NCBI GenBank assembly: GCA_001599715.1
Contig: BCHU01000013.1
Coordinates: 62,001 to 126,000 of the forward strand
Source: Phaeotremella fagi
Taxonomy: Eukaryota > Basidiomycota > Tremellomycetes > Tremellales > Phaeotremellaceae
DNA length: 64,000 nt
Direction: 5' to 3'
Shown: piece by piece, positions 21,827 to 34,362 of the stretch
Position numbering within the stretch: position 1 is the first letter of the stretch
Layout of the letters: every line of letters starts with the position of its first letter
Notes under the pieces: generated by a model
Databases searched by the model: none
What the model saw: only the letters and a program-made list of their open reading frames with translations
Told to the model about the DNA's origin: nothing
Translations under genes and position numbers: made by a program

Positions 21827-24254
21827 ATGGTAACCTACACAGCAGACCTATTCGATCCAAACGATACAATCCTCTCTCCAATATACAAATATCCCTTCAT
21901 CTCCACCAACTCCCCGCAACCCTCACCACACGGGTATATAGGTCAACGTTCCCCGACCTTCAATTCAAATTCCAACCTAAACGTTCAATCAAGATTCTCT
22001 AATCAAGATAATCAATACCCTTTCAGACGTCAGAGAACTATCTCTAATATCTCACCGTTTCATTTACAGACTCCTACACCGGATTCACAGTTTAGTTTGA
22101 ACAGGGGTTTGATAGTTTCCATCGGGGATGACGAGAACAAAGTTCATCACGGACAGTTCGGTACCACTAATGGAGTTCAAGTTCCAATTAAAAGCAATTT
22201 CGACCCGTTCAACGATACCCCAGAATTTGAAGATCCACCCAAACACCAAGAAATCAATCTAACCCCAAATCCAAATCAAGAACAAGGGCAGCAAACCGAC
22301 CCCAACCCCAATCCAGTCCAAAATCTACTAACCCATCTGGATTCAATCAGAGATCTAGTCGAACCCTTCAAGAGACAACATGATGAATTCGCATATCTCA
22401 AAATCCAATATCAAGATTTGAAAGATAATTTTGAGGTTTTGAATTTATTTCGGAACCCTCAAGACGACGATCATGACGATGTTAAATTGGAGGTGATTAA
22501 CTGTTTTCATCAATTTCAGAAAACTGATCATTGAATTTAGGAACCGTGTTGTATACTCCTCCTATTGAATCTAAACGATTTGATCGTAAGTCTGTTCTTT
22601 CCCAGAGGCTCTATAACTAAACAACCCCCGCTAGTTCCAAAGCACACTCCTTGAGAAAGGATTCGAAGGCGGTATCGAAACTTCCCAGAAGCTCTTTGAC
22701 CTCTTAAAAACAAAATTCATCAGTTCCAACGCGGATACTCAGAAGATTCTGATTACATCTTTCATGAATCAACCTCTGCTCTCTGGGAAATTGATTACTG
22801 TATGTCTAAAACTTTTGTGCTGTACTGAATTCATCAGAATGGTATAGTATCAAAAGAGATTTTTATGGATTTCATCAAAGGATTTCAGTCTTCACCTTTT
22901 GTCAATGGTATGTCCCAGTCGTTTTTTATTTATGGAAAATGATTGACTTACTGCTTAGTGGTCTCTATTGATGATAACGACAACACTGTTGAGGATAAGA
23001 TCAAGGGTGAGTGAAATACTTCGTCAACACTAACTACTTTACAGCCCAAGCGAGAGTCTACAATCAACTCCCAAAGATGAAAGTCATAATCGGAGCCAGA
23101 ACCATCGATGAATCACTGTAAGTCACTTATCTATCCGTCAACTTATAACCACAGTGACAGCTGTCATCGTCTCCTCCCAGAGGAGTCAGATTCAAACCAA
23201 TTCCATAAAACCAAAATCATCTTCTCAGACATCTTCCGAAAAGATGATCTCCAAACTGAAGGACCTGCTACTACCACCGCACCCCTTCCCCAAAGTTTCT
23301 CGCAAATAGCCTCAACACCGAAAAGTGAGTTGAGTAACCATCAATCCAATCAAATTGTCATCCTAACAAAAAGCCTATTACAGAGATCATACCGAAACCG
23401 ACTGAAATTCAAGAAGAATCATCAACGACCACAGTCCCCAAGAAAGATGTCAAAAACGGTAGTACCAAAAAAACCGGTAAAACGGAGGTAGATTTGACGA
23501 AATCTTCTAAAAAAGCTCTGAATAATTCACAATCTCAAGTCGGTGGTAAGAAGAAGAAAGGCAAGAAAATCCCCGATGAGGTTATGTTGGTTAGGAATCT
23601 TGAACCTAGACCTTGTCATACGTAGGTCATCTGCCTTATCTCGTTTGTATTGATGAACTGATTGGACGAATTCAGTTACTATTTAAGTAAGTTAGCTTTC
23701 TTTCTTCTGGTTGCTTACGGTTTTAGCTTCTAAGGGTTGTAAAACCGGTGAGGGATGTGAATATGGACATGATTATGGTGACTATCCAGGATTGATTTTT
23801 GTTCACTGACCTCTTCATATAGTCTTTAACGACGTTCAATTAGAAGAAGTTCAACGATTGGCTAAAGAGATCGTTTGTCCTTTCGCTAGAACTTCTAAAT
23901 GTGAGTGAACGTTCGGAAAGAACATACTGATGTGGACTAGGTGTAAACGCAGAACGTGATTGTATTTACGGGTAAGCGCTCTCTGTATCTTCCCAAATCA
24001 TTGCAGAGACTGATAAACCGCGTCAGACATTTCTGCAGTCGACTAGATAAATGTGGTTTGTAAGTCATCCCCACCCAACATCTAACATCACCCAGACCTG
24101 ACGTTAATCCAGACCTGGTACATGTAGATTCACAGATATCCCGAATGGACATGGTGAAGATGGACCTGTCGATAGAGATACATTGAATTGCGAGATTGAT
24201 TTCAATTATGGACCTGGTATACCTATTACATGGAAGATTAAGAGTGGGAAGTAG
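21827..24254 (+). CDS. CCCH zinc-finger protein with N-terminal NYN-like domain
   Basis: This is a predicted RNA-binding protein. A long Pro/Asn/Gln-rich first exon (from 21827, MVTYTADLFDPND; the upstream in-frame Met at 21809 is less likely) leads to a short helix (LEPFKRQH region). The next exons fit an NYN-like domain: LLLLNLNDLIFQ, LLEKGFEGGIETSQKLFDLL, SFMNQPLLSGKLIT and PFVNVVSIDDNDNTVEDKIK. Two zinc fingers close the protein: C-x9-C-x5-C-x3-H around GCKTGEGCEYGHDY, and C-x7-C-x6-C-x3-H around CPFARTSKC/CIYGH, followed by FTDIPNGHGEDG. This matches a widespread fungal family (DUF7923-type plus CCCH). Splice choices in 22540-22640 and 24050-24140 are inferred from frame. Confidence 0.72.
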
Positions 24255-24632
24255 GGGTGGGGTGTGGCTGTGACAGTGAGATCTCTTTATCGGTAGTTGT
24301 AGTTGTACTCTTATGTTAGTGTAACTTTAATTGAACGGAGGCGGACAAGTGGAACCTCCCCCTTGCTCCAACAGCTCAATAGCTCTACTCACTGCCACTA
24401 GCACGTTCCTCACCGATACACCGCCTTGCGCTTCCTTCCTCGACTCCTTCTTCCTCCCTCTGGTTTCGGCTCCGAGCGCCAAGCCATTCGTCATACAAAC
24501 ACACCCACTGCTGTAACGTAATTTAGTGTAACCTTGTTTAATCCAATCCAATTCAACATATAAAAAGGAAAGAACGATCTTCTTCTCCCTCCCCTTCAGC
24601 AACAACTACCATCTACATCAACTTCTACCAAC
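24255..24632. other. intergenic, about 380 bp
   Basis: This is the spacer before the seven-helix membrane protein gene. It contains its core promoter, including the TATA element listed separately. Short ORFs on both strands at 24327-24605 are not supported. Confidence 0.45.
24559..24565 (+). promoter_or_regulatory. TATA box
   Basis: A TATAAAA sequence ends 68 bp upstream of the ATG at 24633, a normal spacing for a TATA-driven fungal promoter with a short leader. Position and sequence are the only evidence. Confidence 0.5.
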
Positions 24633-25721
24633 ATGCTACGAAACGAAGGTATAGGAGGTGCAATCTTCCTAGCACTCTACACCGTCAACCTAACAGTCCT
24701 CTTATTCGGATATATCACCCGTCGAATAAAATTCGGTTCAGTTTACACCGTCCTCCTCTTCCACGTCCTACTACGACTAGCAGCCCAGTCAGTTTCCATA
24801 GCCCTAGGTACCTCAGAGACACTCGACGTAGGTCTCTTAATCGCCTTCTTCGTCTTAGGCGCAGAAGGTTATTTCTCGTTGGTCCTGTGTTGTTATAGAT
24901 TCTTGATTCATCATCATCAAAGAACTTATCCTGTTAGTGGAAGTTTCTTGGAGGGGAAACCTAACAAGGATAAGAATGATAATCAGGATCCTTGGTATAA
25001 AAGATTTAAACGGGCTATGACGGCTAAGAACGCTGATGGCTCGAAGGATCCTTGGGTCATGACTATCATCCATTGGGTTTTGATTGGGGTAAGCATTTCA
25101 TCAATATCATACATATGTTGTGATAAAATCTAACATCGACACCAGGCTAATGTCATCATCATCGTCGGCGGTACTCAAGTCAACGGATCAGACGTCAACG
25201 ACGCCGATTATCAATCCCGACTAAACACAGCCAAAATAATGCGTGCAGTCGGTCAAGCAATTTTCCTAGTCATCAACCTCCTCTTAGCAGTATTCATCTA
25301 CCTCTCCGTCCAACAAGATCGTAATCCAAACGGAACCATCCCCAGAGGCTGGACGAAATTCTTCAGAGTAAAAGAGGATCACGGAGCGATCGATTCGAAC
25401 GGTCAAAAAATCCAAAAACTAGATCCATCGTTGATAGTCATCATGATAGCATGGCCACCATTGATCATCCGTGGTTTATTCGGTTTATTACAGGCTCTGG
25501 TTCCTGCTATCAATTACGCTAACGCTGCCGCTTACACTTCTGGATTCGGTTTTACTACCACTTTCGCTGCGCTGGAAAATGTTTTCGCGGTGCTTCCAGA
25601 ATGGTCAGCTTGTTGTTTACTCTGTATCACGGTTTTCACTACTAAGAACGAACGTCGTCGGGGTAGCGAGGCTGAGCATTTTAATAGAGATCCGGAGATG
25701 GCTCAGGCGGAGAGAAAATGA
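24633..25721 (+). CDS. predicted seven-transmembrane protein
   Basis: Two exons (24633-25088, 25146-25721) encode a 343-aa integral membrane protein. Hydrophobic segments are visible at AIFLALYTVNLTVLLFGYI, VYTVLLFHVLLRLAA, LDVGLLIAFFVLGAEG, MTIIHWVLIGANVIIIVGG, AIFLVINLLLAVFIYL, LIVIMIAWPPLIIRGLFGLL and AVLPEWSACCLLCITVF, which is about seven spans. The loop between spans 3 and 4 is long and charged (KRFKRAMTAKNADGSKD). The topology recalls fungal seven-helix families such as DUF7702 or RTA1-like proteins, but no diagnostic motif lets me choose. Function is unknown; a sensor or transporter role is inference. Confidence 0.75.
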
Positions 25722-26166
25722 GCGGGGAAAGGGTTTTAGGTGGAGATGACTGAATCGGAGGCATGGGTGGTGGCTGAGGCCCTAATTTGAATCGCTGGCT
25801 CGATCCGTTCGCTTTTCGCTATTTTAATATTTGAAAGAGACCCTTTTTTCTTTGTGTATAGAAATTGGAACGAGAAACATGTAGATATTCTTTAATTGAC
25901 CCTAGAACGAGACTGTAGATATAGTGGCATGAATCATGTTTCTTACAACCAGAACGGAAAGACATTACGCTTGCACACTTGATGAATGTAAGCAAACTCC
26001 TTGTAATCGGGAATCGGGGGGAAAAGGTTAAACTCAGAAGCACATGGTGTACTGAAAACGCCTAAATTCGAAAATTATCATGCAAGAGAAAGTCTATTTA
26101 TGATATCTACAGCCTAAAAATTAGTTCAAATAGTAAGTTATGTACAGTAAACAACCAAGTTCTCCG
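25722..26166. other. convergent intergenic region, about 445 bp
   Basis: This lies between two converging stop codons, so it should hold two 3' UTRs and terminators. The minus ORF at 25819-26043 has no recognisable product. Confidence 0.45.
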
Positions 26167-29100
26167 TCAAGCAGCAATAGACATTAGATGTTGAAACTCC
26201 TCCTCCCCAGCAGCTAAGCACAAAGCCCGGAATTTACCCTCAACAAAAATCAACTCAGACGGTGAACCCTGTTGAACCAAATTACCACTATCCATAACAA
26301 GAATTTGTTTACACGACATAATAGTCTACTTTGGATCAGAATGGTACGTTTCGTAAAGTAAGCTACAACTTACACGTAGACGATGAGCGATGATCAAAAT
26401 CGTCGATCCTGAGAATTCATCATGAACCAATCTACTGATTTTCGCATCGGTCTTGGAATCGATACTAGCAGTAGCTTCGTCCAGGATCAATAATTTATGT
26501 CGTTTCAACAATAATCTTGCTAGGACTATAAGTTGTCTTTGACCAGCCGAGAGACTATTCCCATTAACAAAGGCCAACAAAATGAAGAGAGATTGAAACT
26601 TACTTTTCACCGCCACTTTTAATTTCCATCTCAAGATTCGTGAAATTGTTACTGGACTCTTCATTGAATTCCACAGCTGTTCCAGAACTTGATGAGTTTG
26701 ACGACGAACTTGAGGGATAACTGATCAACTGCACTTGATGTAACGCATCGTACAGTTCGTCGTCTTTGAACCTGCCTTCCAAATCGAGATTAAGTCTTAG
26801 AGTTCCACTTAATAATACCGGATCTTGAGCGATGATACCCATCCTAGATCGAACCATTCCCAACGGTAATGAGGCAAGGTCTTTTTTCCGTCAGAAAGTT
26901 TTTCGAAACCAAACGACGTAGATACTTTACCTTTCCCATCGATTTCAATCTGTCCCCCGGTAATCTCGACAAAATTGAAAAATGATTTTGCCAATGTTGA
27001 TTTTCCGCCACCTTCAACTTTGGTTAGTCTTTTCATCATGAATATAACAAATACTCACCTGTAGCACCTACGATACCAACTCTCGTTCCAGCTTCAACCG
27101 AAAATGAAATCCCATGCAGAATCTCTGGCATATCAGGAGCATAACGTACACACAGGTCTGTGACTTTGACTTCTCCAGCTGATGGCCAGTCTAATGAAAT
27201 CTCATCAAGCAGTAACGGGTTACTTTCTGTTTGAATATCTTCTTCATCCTCCCTTTCCAGTTCACAGTATTCGGCCAATCGCTCTAAGCCCACACCTTGT
27301 AATTCAAGATCTCTGAGGTATCTGACCATCATAGTGATATTGGTACCAATGTTACCTGTAAAACTCAACAAAAATCCCGCAGAAGCTCCGGTCATTCCTG
27401 GAATCGTTAGCACGCATACAAGAGCTGCTGCTCTAACGAATAACGTGAGATATCGGAGATTCACTCGAGTTTTGTTAGAAGTCTAGTATATGTGGCGACT
27501 TACAGTAGAACCACGCAGTGATATAATTTCTCCAAGCGAAGGTGTTTGTTCTTATGTTTACTGTACCCACAAGTTCTATGACCAATCAGTTAGCCCTTTC
27601 AGCAAAACATACCATTTGTCATTATTGATTGAACTCCGAAGGCTCTGATCACCACTGCTCCTTGAGCAGTCTCAGTATACAAAGCGTTGATTAGACCTGG
27701 TATAACTAAATCGAGGCGTTTAATTTGATTCCCAAAAGTCTTGTATTGTTGAACCTTGAATTCAATGTCAGTCTCCGCAGTCACAGATTTTACATACAGG
27801 CTTCCAAGTGATCAGCAAACTAGCTAACATCAACACACCAAGAAATATTCCTCCTTTGTAGGAAATGACAATAGTGCTGACCAGAACTGAAATAGTGAGC
27901 CAAGTCTTGCGATAGAACTCACCATGGGAAAAGGTGTTTCCTATCAATCCCAAAAGGGAACAACATTTAACAATTTCCGCCTAAAGTATCCTGTAAGTAA
28001 ACCGTTAAAGCTGACCTAGGCTGGAGAAAATCTTACAAAGTCTTTACTGAACCTTTGGATAATTGTACCTGCACGAGTTTGAGTGAAAAAAATCATCTTC
28101 GCTTTGAGGAGGGATTGTAGCATTTTCTTATGTATCTACTGAAGTTAGCCTATACCAAGGAACATACAGTATTAATCTCTAGACTCACATCTCTGGAAGC
28201 TCGAAGAGACCCAAAATACATGTATGATTGGATTGAACTACTGAATAGCACACCCAAAAGACTAACCTATTCAAGTTTGGCGCTTTCAGTTTTGAATCTA
28301 GTCGGCCATCCACTCACGAGTGATATGATGGAGATCCAATAGACAGAGTCTTTCTCCATTGAATCACTCTCTATCCAAGAACTAGATCCAAAATCAATCA
28401 TTCGTTATATCATATCACTTACGCAAGAAACCCGAGCCTGAAAATAGGTGTGACGCCAGTCGCAGTGAGCCAAATACCAAAACCCAACCAGAATAACGGG
28501 GAGCCAGTTGAAGCAAGTAGGGACGTCCAGTGCTTCATGTCTACCTTGCCAGTCTTTTGATTTTCATCTTTGACAAGCTGTTTTGGAGTTTTCGCGGCTT
28601 TCATCGTGATTTGGAATGAGTTCACATCGAATTTCTCCAGATTAGACTTGTGTTCACCAATCTCTGTCAATGAATCGGTACTGGTGTTGAAGATTGTTTT
28701 GTCGGTTTTGAGATGTTCCATATATGTACTTTCGAGGAGGTCACGTCCGGTCCCTTGCCAAACTACGGTTTCGTCTTCTAAAAAGATTGCTTCGTGAGCG
28801 ATAGGTCCAAGAAGCTCCACAGCATGCGAGGCAATGATGAGCGTTCGGTTCTCCATCAAATGAGAGCTGAAACAATGAGTAACAATATGTTTACTAGTTT
28901 CTGCGTCAACAGCGCTGATCACATCGTCTAATATCAAGACGGAGGCCTTGCTGTAAAGCGCCCGGGCGAGAGAGACTGAGATAGCCTTAGCTTTGCCACG
29001 ACGTTAATCTTACCTCTGGCTTTCTGACCACCGGAGAGTATTTTACCCCTGCTAGGTAAGTAAATTGTCTACCCGTTAGCTCACCTTTCACCTATCTCTG

Positions 29101-31871
29101 TAAAATCTCCATCCTCTAATATGTCGAGATCTGGTAAAAGACCCACAGCCTTTGTGATCAGTACAGCTCACCAGAGGAGAACTTACGAAAAGCACATTTC
29201 GATATCGTTCTTCATTCAAAGGTAGACCAAACAGGATATTGTCGCTGTAATCATCAGCACTATTATTCACTCAAATTCTTGATATCAACCTTACCGGATA
29301 CTCATACTCTGTAGCCAAGCAGTCTACAATAGTCAGTTCTTAAACTGCAGAAGCACCTACTTGTGGTGTGTAGGCAACTCCAGAGAGTTCCCAATTTGTA
29401 CAATCCATCTTTGGATCAAGAAGTGCCGAAACACCATAATGCACTGATCCATCCAAAACACAAGCTTCTCCCAAAAGCGCATTGAGCATCAGAGTCTTAC
29501 CTGATCCAGACTTTCCAGCAATGAGAGTAACACATCCAGGTCTGAATTTTAAGTTTACGTCTCGTAACACGAAGCTGCTAGTGGTGTTGTGCCAACCGAT
29601 GGTTCCGTGGATCATCAAATTATCCTGTTCAGCTGGGATCAATTTTTCGTTATCCTGGTTGAAATAGGCGACGTCTGACGTTGCTAGGTATTTGTCAAGT
29701 CTCTTGATGGACAATATCTGATCCATCATTGTAGAGATGTAAACGGGAATAAAGGTCCCTTGAAGTTCTGAAGACCAACGTGAGTCAATGGATTTACTGC
29801 CACCTAAGAGCTGGAGAGCACTTACGTGAGATGACCGAGAAAGTTGTCTGATTGCTTAGCCATTATTAACCTTTAAATGACTTACAAAAGCAACACTTGC
29901 TGTCAGTGAATGACCAGCTACCAAAGTGTAGTGTGCAAAAGCCGTCAAGACTACGATTGTGGGTATCACGGATCTGTATTCCGATCAGTCTCTTACAAGC
30001 ATCGACACTGACTGTAAAAATCCCGCAACCATCGCGAGTATCTTCGCCTTGGTGAGCACCTTTAATTCTCTATCTTGAACTTCTCTAATTCTTGTATACC
30101 AATACCGTTCCGATGCCATCAATTTGATCACAGAGATAGCTTGAATAGCTTCCTGCATCAACGCCATTTTTTCGTCTTTGATTATAGATCTTTTAGCATG
30201 TAGTTTGAATTGCAGTCGAGAAATTAATATTGGCATTGGAAACATTATAACCATAGTTGTTAAACCCCATAGAGCGGATCTACCTAAGGAAATTGATTCA
30301 AATGTTAAGCGTTCTGGTAACTGAAATCGAATCTGTACATACCCAATAGTAGATAAACATAGAAACATCCTAAAACGAGCTCAGTTATTGCGTGTGCAAT
30401 ATCTTTGACGCTATCGATAAGATCCACAGCTGCGGGTAAATCAGTCGTCACCAAGTTGACCATCTCAGCTTTGCTGTAAAGTACAATCCCATTGGGATCT
30501 TCGGCCTCCGAATTTGGTACCCCGTTATGGTTACGAGTCAGAATTTTACTGGTTTGTCAGCAATCTTCGAGTATTTATACACACCTGAACAGAAGGAATG
30601 AAGCGTGACAAGCGAATCGAGGTCGTAAGTAATAAACAAATCTGATTCTGTCAGACCGAAAGAAGTAATTACATACATTGCATTGACTCTTGGGTTCCAA
30701 ATGCTGAATATTCCAGCGACAAATACGGATAGTATAGCATATAAAATACAGTCTGATCTTGATGAGCCGTCGAGTAACCTAAGTAATTGCTGATTACAGT
30801 ATGTTGAAAGAAAATTCAATGGAACAAGCGAGAGGTATGCCAACAAAGCTTCGACAAGATCAGTGTCCGAGTGTTAGTTCACTTACCGCCGATAATATTG
30901 AGTCTCTCTGGTCCCCATAAGATGAATAGTATTGAGCGAGATGTTTTGGCAACATTTATGGACTTTCCATTTGTGACTGATTTGACATGTGCCATAACGT
31001 CTTGCACCCTAGCAAATGAAAGGAGAGCCGGAAGGTCGCGAATATCTGGAAAGTCCATCTTTGCAGTCGCCTTGAGGACTGGGTCAACAAAGCGCCAAGT
31101 CCACCAGGTAAATAACGAGCAATAGCATGAGCCTATGACGTTGGATTCGCTGGTAGAAGGTGGTTGACTCTCCAGTTGAAGACGTACAGCGTTGGTGTAA
31201 ATCACTCGAAGATCTTGATATAATTTCGGCCCAGTAGGGACACTTCCCGAAACCAAAAAGAGAATCAAAACGATGCCCAGACCTAAAATGGAGTCCAGAT
31301 CTTTCTTCGAATCAAAGTTCGGCCAAATGTCCAAGGTCTGAACAGCTATGTCGATCAGCGTGAAAAAAGTGAGATAAAAAGCGTGATTCAGGCTGTAACA
31401 ATGTGTATCGACATCCTTTGATGTTAATAGAACAACGGTAAACATGATTAGTGAGAGAGAAGAGATTGTTTGGGAGAGATTTGTCGTGGTCGTTCTTAAA
31501 TATAAGTGATGTATACGGAGGAGACCGTTCATGAGAGACAGAAAGGTCATGAATCGTTTTTGCCAAAGTGTCTATCGGTCAGCAAATAACACTAGAGAAT
31601 AACGTACATCTCTCCAAAACCCATCTATATCAATAGGTTCCCCCTCATCACCAGTAGGTTGGTTCATGTGATCCAAAAGTTGGTCGATGAATTGATCGAC
31701 ATTGTCGTCTTGAGTTGTCTTCGGAAGTTTGATTCGACTTCTAGAACGGGCTATGAGTAGTGAAAGGAAAATAAACCAGGAAGCTATCGTTATCGATAGT
31801 AAAGAATAGGAAGAGACATCGTTCAGGGCAAAGCCCCAAACTTTAGTAGGTGGTGAGTTGATTGTTGACAT
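26167..31871 (-). CDS. ABC transporter, ABCC/MRP subfamily
   Basis: This is a full-length ABC exporter with two membrane domains and two nucleotide-binding domains, of the MRP/YCF1/BPT1 type that moves organic anions or glutathione conjugates across vacuolar or plasma membranes. It starts MSTINSPPTKVWGF at 31871 with extra N-terminal helices (a TMD0-like region). NBD1 has Walker A GKSGSGKTLML, signature LSGGQKAR and Walker B VLILDDVISAVD. NBD2 has Walker A GATGGGKSTL (only when the intron near 27010-27060 is spliced to the later AG), Q-loop IIAQDPVLLSGT, a variant signature LSAGQRQL, Walker B LLILDEATASID and the H-loop IIAHRLR. The last exon ends FQHLMSIAA. More than 15 introns; roughly 1,400 aa. 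The substrate cannot be inferred. Confidence 0.9.
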
Positions 31872-32424
31872 GCGAGGTGAATGCTGTTATTGGAAGAAGA
31901 TGATTGAATGAAGAGGAAAATTGATTTGAGGAATGGATGTATTTGTATCTTGACATTTCGAACTCCCTACTATGACAAAGGTTCATGAACAAAGGATTCC
32001 AAGTTGAGTTTGTTCAGTGAAGCGTTTGACAAATTCTACAGTTTGAGGACAATGGAGACTTTTGTGCTCCTGATGAAAGGTTAGACCATTTAATTCGAGT
32101 CGATAGATTGGATAACGGGTAGAAGAATGGACCTCCTCCAAACATTCGATCTCAACCAAGTGTTTCATCTGCCCAGGATTGTGAGTATCTTTCATTAGTT
32201 GAAACGGTTAACGAAATCTCCGCCTCGAAAGGAGCGCATAGCTCAAATACCTTAAACTGAACATTATGGTTTTTGGCGTTAGGTAAATCTGTAACGAGTT
32301 AATATGATGGTACATTCGCTATTGACACTGTGAAGCATCATTCAATATACTTGAGTGAAATCGTGGAGTTCGTAAACCGAGCATAAAACTGTCATTGTGA
32401 ACAACAACACGATCGTGCTTACTG
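31872..32424. other. intergenic, about 550 bp
   Basis: This is the ABC transporter promoter plus the PTPA 3' flank. The minus ORF at 31983-32195 shows no family features. Confidence 0.45.
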
Positions 32425-33729
32425 CTACCAATTATTCGTCGCAGCATCCAAAGCTGCCTGTCTTCCACCAACACCACCAGTAGCCCACGGAGCAACTACT
32501 CCAACACCCTTCGTCCCACTACCCCCTCTTCTCTCCTCCCCAACCCCACCGGAAGGAACATCCTCCCCCCAGCACCACCCCCCAACCCACAATCCCTGCA
32601 CCACAACCCTCTTTCCCAAAACCTCTCCATGATACATCTTCAACAAGCCTCCATAAGGTTTAGTGAAACTCGGCATAGATGATAAGGAATACAACATTGG
32701 TGAATGTTCTGAGAACGCTGCTCCTTTTTTGAATAGTTTTATTCGGGTTAGGGAGAGGGTGTAGAGATCTTTAATTTCTGGATTGTCGCTGAGGGCGTTT
32801 TTTAGGATTTGAGATGGGGTTAGGCCGGTATCTGAAAAAGGTCAGCTTAGTTTGTATAGGAAGCAAACGTAGCTGACATACCTAGTAACTGAGCTGCTCC
32901 AAATAGATATGGTAGAAAACAATAATCATCTAACCCCCAGACTCCATGTGAACCGGCAGGTTCTAGACGATAAGTAGCTTGTAAGAGGGTGGTCAAGTCC
33001 GTATACCTGCATGATCGTAAGCTGTCGTGTAAAGAGAAAGATTAGCTATAATGCCAACTCACCTGGTGAAAACTCGTAATATCAACTCATCCTCGTCATT
33101 CTCTTTTTCTTCCCCTCCTATCCAGCCAGAGACTACACAGCACCATAAAGTCAACATAAAAGCTAACTCATGGCCCGTCCCATAATCCATACGTATGGCA
33201 TGACCAAATGCTGAAGAATTGATGAGAAGAGGTAAGATTTGAGTTTCCAGATATGGAGGGAGATCGAACGATTGGAGTAGAGGGGGTAGACGCTGTTATA
33301 AGTCGTCAATCAAGATATCATAAAGTGTATGAACAAACTTACCTCCTCAACCAACTTGATATAACTCCTGAAAGCCAGATTGCCAAATCGTTGACCAGAA
33401 GCTGGAAGAGGAGGAACTTCCTTTATCCAATCCGTCATATCCTCCAGTAGTCCCATGAGTCGTCGAATCGGCTATATCACTTCTGTCAGCTTGCTGAGAA
33501 TTATCATGAAAACCATGCGGCGTACCAAAGAACTCTGACCATATTCACCGACCATGATATCCTTCCCTTTGATCCTTTCACAACGTCTTTTCAACCATCC
33601 TGTGAAACCTAGGAAACCTGGTGATTTATGCCATTTCAACACGTTATGTTCTGTGGTTAATACCTGAGATGGAGGAGATGGTAGAGTTGGAAGCTGGATA
33701 AAGCGGGAAGGTCCTGCTTCCATATCCAT
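32425..33729 (-). CDS. serine/threonine-protein phosphatase 2A activator (PTPA/RRD)
   Basis: PTPA is a peptidyl-prolyl isomerase that activates PP2A-type phosphatases. It starts [16 protein letters not shown] at 33729; the preceding in-frame codons are not a good leader. The family core is clear: [54 protein letters not shown] and [14 protein letters not shown]. The C-terminal extension is Gly-rich and contains APWAT before ending [10 protein letters not shown] cannot separate RRD1 from RRD2 orthology by eye. The product is about 370 aa, within the family range, from five or more exons. Confidence 0.92.
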
Positions 33730-33859
33730 GATGATAAGTGTAAAGAATCGAAAAAAGAACACCAGAAGTGGAGGAAATTGGAAGGAATGTCGGAAAATCG
33801 GCAGGATATAATACACTTCGTTTCGCCGCTCAGCCGCGCTCTGGTGTTACTCTTGTGTT
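33730..33859. promoter_or_regulatory. short shared spacer between PTPA and tRNA-Gly
   Basis: Only 130 bp separate the PTPA start (minus) from the tRNA 5' end (plus), so the Pol II promoter of PTPA lies directly against a Pol III gene. Confidence 0.4.
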
Positions 33860-33990
33860 ACACTGTTGGTGAAGTGGTTATCATAAAGACTTCCCACGAA
33901 AATCAATCTATTTAAACCTAGATTGATCAAGAATGGCCGTTTGCACGGATAGATCTGTCTTTGTCACGGGTTCGAATCCCGTGCAGTGTA
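33860..33990 (+). tRNA. tRNA-Gly(CCC) with a 59-nt intron
   Basis: The cloverleaf can be drawn completely. The acceptor stem ACACTGT (33860-33866) pairs with GCAGTGT (33983-33989), with one wobble. The D stem GTGA/TCAT closes the loop AGTGGTTA, and the anticodon stem AAGAC (33886-33890) pairs with GTCTT (33957-33961). The T arm is ACGGG-TTCGAAT-CCCGT (33966-33982) and the discriminator base is A at 33990. The loop TT-CCC-A gives anticodon CCC at 33893-33895. The intron after position 37 runs about 33897-33955 and contains a 9-bp hairpin (ATCAATCTA/TAGATTGAT). The D arm closely resembles fungal tRNA-Gly(UCC). A run of five T just downstream (about 34001-34005) fits a Pol III terminator. Confidence 0.85.
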
Positions 33991-34362
33991 GCTGTAGTAG
34001 CTTTTTGCATAGCAGGAGTGCTGAAGAGACCCTAGAAGTCGAGCTAATTGAAGGTAAATTGAAGATGGTTATAAAGAAGCTTTCGATCGAGATGAGCGAA
34101 CACGTATTTCCGTGACAGCCAGTTTACATCTCACCATGTTTGGTGTTCACTACAGATTGTTATCAAAATTCATATGAATCTATTTGCTGTTAGGATAACG
34201 ATGTCCGCTTTCCCCTCGTCAGATAGTCAGATAGTCAAGATGGTAGCTGAACGGGACTGCCCAGAGACGGTGAAGATTGTGATGCCAGCTGAAAGTCAAA
34301 ACGAGGGGTGAAATAATCACACATCTATCTTCAATACACTCCATACCCATAATGATGAATAA

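Noticed and set aside
33933..34115. 60-aa plus-strand ORF
   Set aside because: It starts inside the tRNA-Gly intron and reads through the tRNA 3' half; the tRNA structure explains the sequence.
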